Source: CALLJL01 sp964627255 (GTDB lineage Bacteria > Acidobacteriota > Aminicenantia > Aminicenantales > CALLJL01). Taken from it: a stretch of 64,000 nucleotides of DNA. The stretch covers positions 1-64,000 of the forward strand of contig CAZVIN010000037.1 of assembly GCA_964627255.1 (NCBI GenBank). The letters are read 5' to 3'. Under the pieces are notes generated by a model that searched no databases, was not told the origin of the DNA, and saw only the letters and a program-made list of their open reading frames with translations. Of this stretch, positions 37,029 to 44,830 are shown piece after piece (the first letter of the stretch is position 1; every line of letters starts with the position of its first letter). The position numbers and the translations under genes are program-made.

Positions 37029-38237
37029 TTAGGAATTATCAGCCTCGACCATTTGTTGCAACTCCTTGATGAAATCAGGAAGAGCTGAATCCACTCGGTT
37101 CCAGTTGGGAATAAGGGGCGAATAAAGCGGATTGGCCATGAATTCTTCCCCCGCAACTTGGAGCCCGCGAGTAAAAGCCTCAACGGTGGCGCTTTCTTCA
37201 TGATAATCGAACTGCAGACCGTTATAAGCAGCCTCGTCGCGATAGCGCTTGACTTCATCCTTCGCGGTGCGAAGATAGTTGATGAGCAGAGTTCGTAAAC
37301 CGCTGCCGCTAAGAATAATTCCTTCCACGGCCAAATTGCGCAAAATAGACTTGGCGATATCAATGGCCATCTTCATCAGGCCGGTCTTAGGGTCGTCAGG
37401 ACTAAGAGGCTGATGTTTATGCTCATAGGTGTCACAGATTTCAGCCTGGCAAATACGGCGCAGGGAATAATTTCGATACACCTCAGCTAAGGTTTCTACT
37501 TCTAAACCCCAATCATTGGGGATACGATTAATCCGGGCCAGGTCGGCTAACATCGAAAACTCGCCGGCTAAGATATAACGAAAGCTGCTAAGGTAGACAA
37601 GGAATGGTAGGTAGCCGAAAAGGCGGATAAGGCTTTTAATGAAAGGGGTAACAAAAAGTCGGGTTACTCGTCCATGCATCCTGTGGGTAACTCGAGCGTA
37701 ATAGCCTTTGCAGAAGGCGTAATCGATAGTCGTGGAGGCAATGGGATAGACCAGTCTGGCTAAGAGCTCACGTGTGTAATTCACGATGTCGCAATCATGG
37801 AGGGCAATCACTTTGCTTTCTTCGCGGCTTAGGATGTATCCGTAAGAGAGCCAGGCGGAGCGGCCCTTGCCGTCAGGTCCGGCTGATAGGTCCTTGGTTT
37901 CCAGGTTTTTTAGCAAATTCTCCATTTTTGGGCCAGAGGCCCAGATAACCACATGACGCTGGGGGAGGAGAGAAAATAATTCCTTGGTTTGGCGAAAATG
38001 CTTTTCTTCTTTAGTCCGGCCGAGAGCAATGACTATCTCGTTTAGATAATTTATGTTTTTCAGATGGGAAAGAATCGTCTGAAGAGCTGGAGTCCCCAGT
38101 TCCGCGGGTGTTACAGGAAGTACTAAAGCCATCGGTCGATGGCGGTTAAATTCTCGGAGTTCCGCCTCGATTCTTTGTTGGTCAAAGGCTGTTAACCGAT
38201 GAAAGGTGGTTAAATGTCCTTGATGAAAATCAGCCAT
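37029..38237 (-). CDS. gpgS: Glucosyl-3-phosphoglycerate synthase-like glycosyltransferase (GT81)
   Basis: The 402-residue GT-A protein resembles GpgS, which transfers glucose from NDP-glucose to 3-phosphoglycerate in glucosylglycerate synthesis. Visible motifs include a KGRSAWLSYGY segment, a metal-binding HDCDIVNY (DxD-like) and a nucleophile/acceptor-site GLEVETLAE. ATG at 38237 has an AGGAGG box. It lies downstream of an MpgP-like phosphatase in the same orientation. A mannosyl version of the reaction cannot be excluded. Confidence 0.7.
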   Translation of the reverse strand: MADFHQGHLTTFHRLTAFDQQRIEAELREFNRHRPMALVLPVTPAELGTPALQTILSHLKNINYLNEIVIALGRTKEEKHFRQTKELFSLLPQRHVVIWASGPKMENLLKNLETKDLSAGPDGKGRSAWLSYGYILSREESKVIALHDCDIVNYTRELLARLVYPIASTTIDYAFCKGYYARVTHRMHGRVTRLFVTPFIKSLIRLFGYLPFLVYLSSFRYILAGEFSMLADLARINRIPNDWGLEVETLAEVYRNYSLRRICQAEICDTYEHKHQPLSPDDPKTGLMKMAIDIAKSILRNLAVEGIILSGSGLRTLLINYLRTAKDEVKRYRDEAAYNGLQFDYHEESATVEAFTRGLQVAGEEFMANPLYSPLIPNWNRVDSALPDFIKELQQMVEADNS

Positions 38238-38644
38238 TAGGACCTCCTACAAATAATTAATGTTTAAAGATATGACTGTATGCTTGGTATGATGAAAAGG
38301 ATGAGGCAGGATAACTGCATAAGACCTGAGTCTTGGAACCCTCAAAGAAGTCTGGTGCCTGCCTTCCCGAATCCTTATAGGTCTTTTGGGTCAGAGAACC
38401 CTCCTTTATTTTTTATGAATCCCCCGATATTGCGGAATAAAAGAGAAGAAATTCGTGGGCCCCTATTCCGAAGAATGAGAGAAACCTGGGGAGCCAAGTT
38501 TATTTCCCTCGAGGCAAGCCGGGTTGGAATCAACGTCGCCTCAAATTTTAATAAAAACTTATTCTAATATGGCCATTAAAAAAGCTTCCAACGAGCCTTG
38601 TAGCTGATAAATTCAGCGGGTTTACCCCATGAAACCCGAAGGAA
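38238..38644. other. Intergenic region between solute-synthesis genes
   Basis: No supported gene; a 95-codon plus-strand frame (38280-38567) has no family or ribosome site. No terminator or promoter pair was convincing. Confidence 0.25.
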
Positions 38645-39478
38645 CTATATTTGTTTCGCGGCCGCAAAGAAGCTCAAGATGGCCTGGCCCCAGCCTTCCG
38701 GTCCTGGGCCATCGACATAAACCAAGCCTTTGAGCTGAACTCGTCGGTCATAAGAGCCATCATGTCTCTGAACTAAATAAGCTTTATCGACGGCAGCTAA
38801 CATGGCCAGGTCATTATGGCTATCTCCCAGGGCTATGGTCATTATGTTACCATAAAGACGGGAATAAAGCTCCTTTAATATTCTAACTGCCTTACCTTTA
38901 TCATTCTCCCCAGTGAGATGGTAAAAGCGACTTCCCCCAAGAATTTTGAAACCAATTTTTTTCGCCCTTTCTTTCATTATGGATAATGTTTTCTCGTCAT
39001 CACAAATAAATGGTTCATCGTATTCTCTTTCCCGGGCCAAAGCCGCCTTGGTCGGGGAAAGCCCGGTCAGGACGGTAATCTCTTCCACGCTCATATCGCC
39101 AAAGCCCCGCAGCCGAAAATCAAGCTGCTGCTGGCAGGAAACCAAAAATTGCCTCAGCTTGGCATAAGGTGAGCCAAGTTCGATTACAAACCAACGGCCG
39201 CGATTTTTGGCTTGGGCCAAAGGAAAAGGGAAATAACCGGCTGGCAGGTAAATAGCCCCTCCGTTTTCGACGACAAAAGGATGGTGTATATCCAGCTTTT
39301 CTTGCCAGTATTCGGTCTCTAAGCGGGTCTTGCTGGTGCAAAAAATAAGAGGCACCCCGGCCTTTTTGATTAGGTCAAGAGCCGGCCGCGCCGCCTCAAA
39401 GGAGTAAGAATGATGTTCGAGAAGCGTGCTATCAAGGTCGGAGAAAATAATGACCGCTTTTTCTTTCATCGCTTCCAT
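38645..39478 (-). CDS. mpgP: Mannosyl-3-phosphoglycerate phosphatase-like HAD hydrolase
   Basis: The product of about 277 residues is a HAD-IIB phosphatase: motif I FSDLDSTLL, motif II FCTSKTR, the ENGGAIY segment and motif IV GDSHNDLAML. MpgP-type enzymes dephosphorylate mannosyl- or glucosyl-3-phosphoglycerate to the free glycosylglycerate, a compatible solute. With the GpgS-like gene it would form the two-step pathway. Start choice among TTG 39481, ATG 39478 and ATG 39469 is open; no ribosome site decides it. Confidence 0.8.
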   Translation of the reverse strand: MEAMKEKAVIIFSDLDSTLLEHHSYSFEAARPALDLIKKAGVPLIFCTSKTRLETEYWQEKLDIHHPFVVENGGAIYLPAGYFPFPLAQAKNRGRWFVIELGSPYAKLRQFLVSCQQQLDFRLRGFGDMSVEEITVLTGLSPTKAALAREREYDEPFICDDEKTLSIMKERAKKIGFKILGGSRFYHLTGENDKGKAVRILKELYSRLYGNIMTIALGDSHNDLAMLAAVDKAYLVQRHDGSYDRRVQLKGLVYVDGPGPEGWGQAILSFFAAAKQI

Positions 39479-39596
39479 CAAAGAAGAGGGGTTCCTCGAA
39501 TAAGGCTAATTCAACATTTCATAAAAAGCAACTTGATTTATTTTAATTGATTCTCTTCCACCTTGTATGGCTCAGGCTCTGAGACGTTCGGGATGG

Positions 39597-39854
39597 CCTC
39601 GCTCCCCCTCAGGTTTTTAACGCCGTTTCGTCTCCGCCCTTCTCGGCGCCTGCGGAACTCGCCTCCCTGTTCAGAGACATAGCCCGAAAGTCCCTTGCCC
39701 CCCTTTGGCCTCTCCCTTTGTGCTGTTCAGGCTCAGACATCCTCGGCGGCCAGAGGTTCCCTCGAAGGGCGATTCGGGAAGGCTAAATCTTCAATGGTCA
39801 GATCTGCCCTCCCGAACTTAGCCCGCAAACCAGCCCAGATAAAATGGAAGAGAA
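39597..39854. repeat. Intergenic repeat family, copy B
   Basis: Blocks shared with copy A: 39597-39629 (CCTCGCT...CGCCGTTTC), about 39698-39728, about 39779-39825 and 39827-39854 (26 of 28 identical). Shared with copy C: the exact 19-mer AGGCTCAGACATCCTCGGC at 39729-39747 and TTCGGGAAGGCTAA at 39773-39786. It lies between divergent mpgP and the glycosyltransferase gene. Confidence 0.65.
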
Positions 39855-39873
39855 TCTTCTAAATTAACTTAAT

Positions 39874-39890
39874 CTGGCGTCAAAAATGCC
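39874..39890 (+). promoter_or_regulatory. Possible sigma54-type promoter
   Basis: CTGGCGTCAAAAATGCC keeps GG and GC ten bases apart, about 70 bases before the ATG at 39959. The -12 half is imperfect (ATGCC instead of TTGCA). Confidence 0.25.
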
Positions 39891-39958
39891 CCATCCTTTT
39901 CTTTCCTGGGCGAGCTTCTTCGTTTGCTTTCGAGACTTGATTTTGTTAATAAAAGAGC

Positions 39959-41215
39959 ATGACTTATTTTACGGCTCTCAGGCAATATACCTGTAAAAGG
40001 CTTGAGGAGATTAAGTCAGCCGATATAATCGTGGGCATTCCCTGCTATAACAACGAAAAGACCATCGCCCATGTTATTCAGATGGTTACTCACGGTTTGG
40101 ATAAATATTATCGCCAGTTAAAGAATGTCATCTTTGTGGCTGACGGAGGCTCAACTGATGATACCCGGGAAGTAGCCAAGGAATTTCAGGTTAAGCCTTG
40201 GCAAGAAAAACTTATTTCCATTTACCGCGGTCCGGCTGGCAAGGGAACCGCCCTCCGTTCGGTTTTTGAGGCGGCAGAAAAACTGGATGTTAAGGCCTGT
40301 GTGGTGGTGGATGCTGATTTAAGAAGCATTACTTCAGAATGGGTGAAGAATCTAATTAGCCCTGTCCTGGATAACAGTTTTGATTTTGTCGCCCCCGTAT
40401 ACCTACGCCATAAGTATGATGCTACTATTACTAACAACATCGTCTACTTCATTACTCGCGCTCTTTATGGCCAGAGAATTCGCCAGCCAATCGGTGGCGA
40501 TTTTGCTTTAAGCCGGCGCTTAGCCAAGTTTTATACCGAACAGGATGTTTGGGAAACGGACGTCGCCCGCTATGGCATTGATATTTGGATGACGACCTGC
40601 GCCATCACCCATGGTTTCAGAATCGGGCAGGCTTACTTAGGAATAAAGGTCCACGACGTGAAAGACCCCGTCCAGCATCTCGGCCCGATGTTCCGCCAGG
40701 TCATGTGGGTTCTTCTTTCCCTGATGGAGCAATTTGAAGCTTATTGGAAAGAAGTTAAGGGGAGCCAGGAGGTGCCGCTTTTTGGGGCGGCCAAGCCAGA
40801 AGAACCGGAACCTGTCATGATAGATTTTAAGGAAATGGTCGAAAGGTTTAAAACCGGGTACAATCAGTTCAGCTCCCTCTGGAAAGGAATTTTTGCTCCG
40901 CGGACTTTTACGGCTATTAGGCGGGCTGCGAGAATGGACCCAGACGATTTTCGGCTGGAGCCGGCAGTTTGGGTTAGGATTCTCTATGAGCTGGCTGCCA
41001 CCTTTCATTCCTGGGCCCGGAACCGCTTTAAAATTATCGAGCTTGTCACTCCTCTTTATTATGCCCGGACAGCCTCCTTCATGAAGGAAACAGAGGCGAT
41101 GAGCTCGGCCGAGGCAGAGAGCTATATTGAATCGTTGGCCTTACTGTTCGAGAAAGAAAAAAAGTATTTGCTCAAGCGGTGGGCCGAAAAAAGTCTGTCG
41201 GGTAACCCCGAGTAG
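39959..41215 (+). CDS. GT2-like glycosyltransferase
   Basis: The 418-residue protein has a GT-A fold: IVGIPCYNNEKTI, then DGGSTDDT and the metal site VVVDADLRS. The C-terminal half is helical and unusual. It resembles one-step mannosyl/glucosylglycerate synthase-like transferases and dolichol-phosphate sugar synthases, without a decisive motif. Its position beside gpgS- and mpgP-like genes suggests a role in glycosylglycerate or related solute synthesis. It diverges from mpgP. Confidence 0.6.
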   Translation: MTYFTALRQYTCKRLEEIKSADIIVGIPCYNNEKTIAHVIQMVTHGLDKYYRQLKNVIFVADGGSTDDTREVAKEFQVKPWQEKLISIYRGPAGKGTALRSVFEAAEKLDVKACVVVDADLRSITSEWVKNLISPVLDNSFDFVAPVYLRHKYDATITNNIVYFITRALYGQRIRQPIGGDFALSRRLAKFYTEQDVWETDVARYGIDIWMTTCAITHGFRIGQAYLGIKVHDVKDPVQHLGPMFRQVMWVLLSLMEQFEAYWKEVKGSQEVPLFGAAKPEEPEPVMIDFKEMVERFKTGYNQFSSLWKGIFAPRTFTAIRRAARMDPDDFRLEPAVWVRILYELAATFHSWARNRFKIIELVTPLYYARTASFMKETEAMSSAEAESYIESLALLFEKEKKYLLKRWAEKSLSGNPE

Positions 41216-41258
41216 GGGAAATTAGGCTCAATTGGCCTGTTTTGTGTCCCGTTTAAGC

Positions 41259-42026
41259 TTACGGCAAAGAGAAGAGACCAAGGTACCAAGTAATTATTTT
41301 TTCACCCCACAATAAGGAAACGAACGCGGCTGGAGCTAAGAAGGAGCCAAAGGGAAGGGCAAATTGGAGGCTCTTTTTTTGGCGAAAAAGCAAAAAAACG
41401 CCAATCAGAGCGCCGGAAAAAGAGGCTAAGATCAAAGTGAGGATGGTCTCCCTCAACCCAAGAAAGGCGCCTACGCCCAACATCATCATTATGTCACCTA
41501 TTCCCAAACCTTCTTTTTTTCGTAGCAAGAAATAAACAGCATAGGTTAAAAAGAGAAAGCCGCTCCCGACCACAGCGCCGGCCAGGGCCTGCCTTAGATT
41601 AAAATCGGGCCGAAAAATGGCATAGATTAAGGAGAGAAGAAAGAGGGGGAGGGTAATTGCGTCGGGCAGAATTTGGTGCCTGAAATCGATGAAGCCCAGG
41701 ACAATCAAAGCGCTGGTGAAAATAGCGGAAGCAAAAAAGTGTTGCGAAAGAGAGTATCGAAAGTAGAGAAGGAGAAGAAGTCCGGCCGTCACTGCCTCCA
41801 CTAAGGGATAAACCCAGGAAATTGGTCGATGACAGAGGCGGCATTTTCCCCTGAGGAGGAGGAAAGAAGCAATCGGGATATTATCATACCAGCGAATTCG
41901 GGCGCCGCAAAGGGGACACGAGGAAGGAGGATAAATAATACTTTTTCCCCGCGGCAGCCGGTAAATAACCACGTTGAGGAAGCTCCCCCAAGCTAAACCA
42001 AAAAGGCAAAGGATTAGCGTTTCCAC
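41259..42026 (-). CDS. pilD: Prepilin peptidase (A24)
   Basis: The 255-residue membrane enzyme cleaves and N-methylates type IV prepilins. Eight hydrophobic segments, a cytoplasmic zinc domain with two CxxC pairs (CPLCGA, CRLCHR), and the two catalytic Asp residues in GFIDFRHQILPD and GLGIGDIMMM are all present. GTG at 42026 overlaps the preceding gene by 13 bases. It is separated from the pilus operon at 20 kb but presumably serves it. Confidence 0.95.
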   Translation of the reverse strand: METLILCLFGLAWGSFLNVVIYRLPRGKSIIYPPSSCPLCGARIRWYDNIPIASFLLLRGKCRLCHRPISWVYPLVEAVTAGLLLLLYFRYSLSQHFFASAIFTSALIVLGFIDFRHQILPDAITLPLFLLSLIYAIFRPDFNLRQALAGAVVGSGFLFLTYAVYFLLRKKEGLGIGDIMMMLGVGAFLGLRETILTLILASFSGALIGVFLLFRQKKSLQFALPFGSFLAPAAFVSLLWGEKIITWYLGLFSLP

Positions 42027-42883
42027 CAGATTTGGGCCGTCCTGACCTCACCTGTTTGAGCATCGTAGAGATAATCGAGTCCATCGAGGTCCTTAGGTAT
42101 TTCTTTTAAAAAACCAGCCCGGACGAGCTGGTTTAAATCATAAGGGTTGCGACCATATTTTTCCCGAAACCTTCCGATAGCTTCTTCAATAACTTTTTTG
42201 TCGATCGCGGCTTTGACCTGATAAAGATGGTTGGAAGCAATTTTTTTTACCCGGTCATCTTGGGCTGTCTCATAAACTTCCAGCCACGTTTTCAGCGAAG
42301 TTTCTAAATCCATGGTCTTAAAGGCGGAGAAAGCATAGAGACGCTTGACCAAATCCGGGGCTCCGGGTATCTCCATCGCTTTCTTGTAGTAAATACGAGC
42401 CAATTCATAATTTTTTCTCAGCTGGGCCAGCTGACCTGCCTGAAAGGGAAAGAACCATTCCTGCGGATTTTTCTCCAAACCCAGGTCCAGAATCTTCAGC
42501 CCAAGGTTAAGGTTATTCGCCTCATAAACCGCCACGATGGCACCGAGCTCATAGGGGTCTACGTAGCGAGGGTCGAGCTCGGCGATGATCGAGAAAATAT
42601 GTTCTAAGTGGTCGAACCTATCAGAAATAGAATAATCAGAATAATACTGAATGGCCCAAAGATAAATGAGGTCAGCCAGAACAGAAGAAAAGCCAAAAGT
42701 AGCGTATTTAAGATATTTCCCGGAGGGGATATAGATGATAGCTGAGCCAGGAATTCGGCCCCGGCTAATCTGGTCGCAGCGAACCTTTAAGCCCATAAAA
42801 ACCAGACTGCTTAGAAGAAGAAAAACGGCGAGGAAAAGAGAACTCCAATCCCGTAGACGGGGTTGGCTAAGGCTTAGCTTCAT
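42014..42883 (-). CDS. Membrane-anchored TPR protein of unknown function
   Basis: The 289-residue protein has one N-terminal membrane helix (about 15-35), TPR-like repeats (about 90-230) and a short C-terminal domain. The family is not known to me. It lies two bases after an ABC permease and overlaps the prepilin peptidase gene, so it may assist export or pilus assembly. Confidence 0.7.
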   Translation of the reverse strand: MKLSLSQPRLRDWSSLFLAVFLLLSSLVFMGLKVRCDQISRGRIPGSAIIYIPSGKYLKYATFGFSSVLADLIYLWAIQYYSDYSISDRFDHLEHIFSIIAELDPRYVDPYELGAIVAVYEANNLNLGLKILDLGLEKNPQEWFFPFQAGQLAQLRKNYELARIYYKKAMEIPGAPDLVKRLYAFSAFKTMDLETSLKTWLEVYETAQDDRVKKIASNHLYQVKAAIDKKVIEEAIGRFREKYGRNPYDLNQLVRAGFLKEIPKDLDGLDYLYDAQTGEVRTAQIWWKR

Positions 42884-42885
42884 AA

Positions 42886-43650
42886 TTAGACAAAATCCCG
42901 TTTTTTAAAAATAATTGTCGCCAAAGTCAGGATAAAGAGGGTATAGAAAAGGCCGTAAAGGCCGGAATAAAAATAAAATTTTGGCTGGATGGTCAAGCCA
43001 TGAACGACTTCGGTCCGAAAGTTGAAATTCTCTAAGTCCGGGAGAAAAGTGTACAAAAATTGGGCCAGCATTCGCCAAGGTCCAGGCCGAAGCTTACGAA
43101 TTAATGTTTCCAAACCCCAGGAAGTGTGGCCGATGAGATAAAAGGCAAGAGAAAAAATAGAGCTGAGGATGGGGGTCGAAAAGCACGAAAACAAGATGGC
43201 CACCGCGGTAATTAAAAGTAGTTCGATGAAGATAAAGACAATGGCGATGAGAAGCCGTGGTTCTAAACGAAGCGTATGAGCAAAAACTACAGCCAGAAAA
43301 ATAAGGCTCATCAAGCCAATCATGACTAAAAGCGTCAGAGTCAGACCCAAGAATTTCCCTAATAAAAATTGCCAGCGATGAATCGGCTTAGAGATGACGG
43401 TAAAGATCGTTTTCTTGTCGATTTCCTTATAGACTAAGCCGGTGCCTATCAAAATGGCCATCAAGGCCCCGAAGAGAGAGAGAGAGGCCAGGCCAACATC
43501 TTTGATGATCTTAACCCTGTCGCCCACGGTTAAAATGGCTAAAAGACGAGAGAAAATTATCGCGGCGGCCGCAAAGAAAAAGAGAAGATAAAGAATTCTA
43601 TCCCGGATGGCTTCTCTGAAAGTATTCAAGGCAATAGCTTTGACTTTCAT
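42886..43650 (-). CDS. ABC-2 type transport permease
   Basis: The 254-residue protein has about six hydrophobic helices and the pattern of ABC-2 exporter permeases. Its ATG overlaps the stop of the ATPase gene (ATGA). The exported substrate is unknown; such pairs export drugs, glycans or lipids. Confidence 0.85.
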   Translation of the reverse strand: MKVKAIALNTFREAIRDRILYLLFFFAAAAIIFSRLLAILTVGDRVKIIKDVGLASLSLFGALMAILIGTGLVYKEIDKKTIFTVISKPIHRWQFLLGKFLGLTLTLLVMIGLMSLIFLAVVFAHTLRLEPRLLIAIVFIFIELLLITAVAILFSCFSTPILSSIFSLAFYLIGHTSWGLETLIRKLRPGPWRMLAQFLYTFLPDLENFNFRTEVVHGLTIQPKFYFYSGLYGLFYTLFILTLATIIFKKRDFV

Positions 43651-44582
43651 CCTTGTTTGACCATCCCGACAAAGAGGTCTTCGAGAGTTTCAGTTCGGGG
43701 AACTAAGGAATGGATTTTACCCTTTTTTTCCTGCACCAAACGCAAAACGTGGTCAATTTTTGGCTCTTCGTACACTTTGAGCAGGGCCCGCTCTCCCCGA
43801 ACAGATAGGAATTCCCCCAGATTTTCTAAATCCTCTTTGGGTACACCCGAGACAGTAATTTCGGTAAAAAGAATTTTTTCTGAAATTAGGTCTTCCAGGG
43901 CTCCTTGGGCGACAATCCGGCCCGCAACAATAATGGCCACCCGGTCGCAGACCATCTCTATATCCTGTAGGATATGGGAGCATAGAAAAACTGTCTTTCC
44001 CTGCTCCCGGAGGCTGACGATGACATCTCGGAGCTCTTTTCGGCCAATCGGGTCCAGGCCGCCCAGGGGTTCATCGAGGAAAACTAACTCCGGGTTGTTG
44101 ATTAAGGCTTGAGCTAAACCGATTCTTTGGAGCATCCCTTTGGAAAATTTCCGGAGCTGGAGGTCAGCCGCTTTTTCTAAACCGACCAAGCGCAGCAGCG
44201 AGGTTATTTTTTCCCGGTTAGCTCCGCGGTCAGAGGGGAAAAGCCGGGCGTAAAATTCTAAGAATTCCCGGCCGGTTAGATATTCATAAAAATAGGGATT
44301 TTCGGGGAGATAGCCAATTTTTTCCTTTGCCGTAAGCGACAGATGAGATTCACCAAACAGCCGGATTTCACCCGAATCAGGGAAAATTAAGCCTAGAAGG
44401 CACTTGAGAGTAGTGGTTTTGCCCGCTCCATTGGGGCCGAGATAGCCGAAAATTTCCCCCGCCTGGACCGAAAAGCTCACCCCCTTTAGCACTGGAGAGC
44501 GCTTGGGAATAAAACCAGTCTTGTAGGCCTTAAAGAGATTATGAACTGAGAGCACTATCTCAGACTTTGCCGGCTGGGACAT
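43647..44582 (-). CDS. ABC transporter ATPase
   Basis: The 311-residue protein has Walker A GPNGAGKTT, signature FSKGMLQRIGLA, Walker B LVFLDEP and a C-terminal tail of about 70 residues typical of ABC-2 export ATPases. It pairs with the overlapping permease gene. The four-gene order ATPase-permease-TPR-pilD is unbroken. Confidence 0.93.
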   Translation of the reverse strand: MSQPAKSEIVLSVHNLFKAYKTGFIPKRSPVLKGVSFSVQAGEIFGYLGPNGAGKTTTLKCLLGLIFPDSGEIRLFGESHLSLTAKEKIGYLPENPYFYEYLTGREFLEFYARLFPSDRGANREKITSLLRLVGLEKAADLQLRKFSKGMLQRIGLAQALINNPELVFLDEPLGGLDPIGRKELRDVIVSLREQGKTVFLCSHILQDIEMVCDRVAIIVAGRIVAQGALEDLISEKILFTEITVSGVPKEDLENLGEFLSVRGERALLKVYEEPKIDHVLRLVQEKKGKIHSLVPRTETLEDLFVGMVKQG

Positions 44583-44830
44583 CGTTGGCCCTTTATTCCA
44601 TTTTTTAGTGATTGATTATACTAATTTTCGGGAAAAAATCCATTCTTTTAGGCCAAAAACATAAATCGACCTTTTTAGCTGCTTGTCTGTTGTTGGCGTC
44701 TCCAGCCATCTTAACCCTATTTCTCACCTTTTGGTGGTGCCTTTTTTATTTTATGGCAAAGAACCTCATTTTAGTCAACGAAAGCCCCGCCTTCTTCCAA
44801 TAATCTTGACTGGCCGTTGCGGCCAACCCG
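44583..44830. other. Intergenic region before the ABC operon
   Basis: Nothing supported; a short hydrophobic plus-strand frame (44612-44803) lacks a ribosome site and is probably chance. Confidence 0.25.

Noticed and set aside
38280..38567. 95-codon plus-strand frame between gpgS and mpgP
   Set aside because: No ribosome site, no recognisable family, composition not coding-like.
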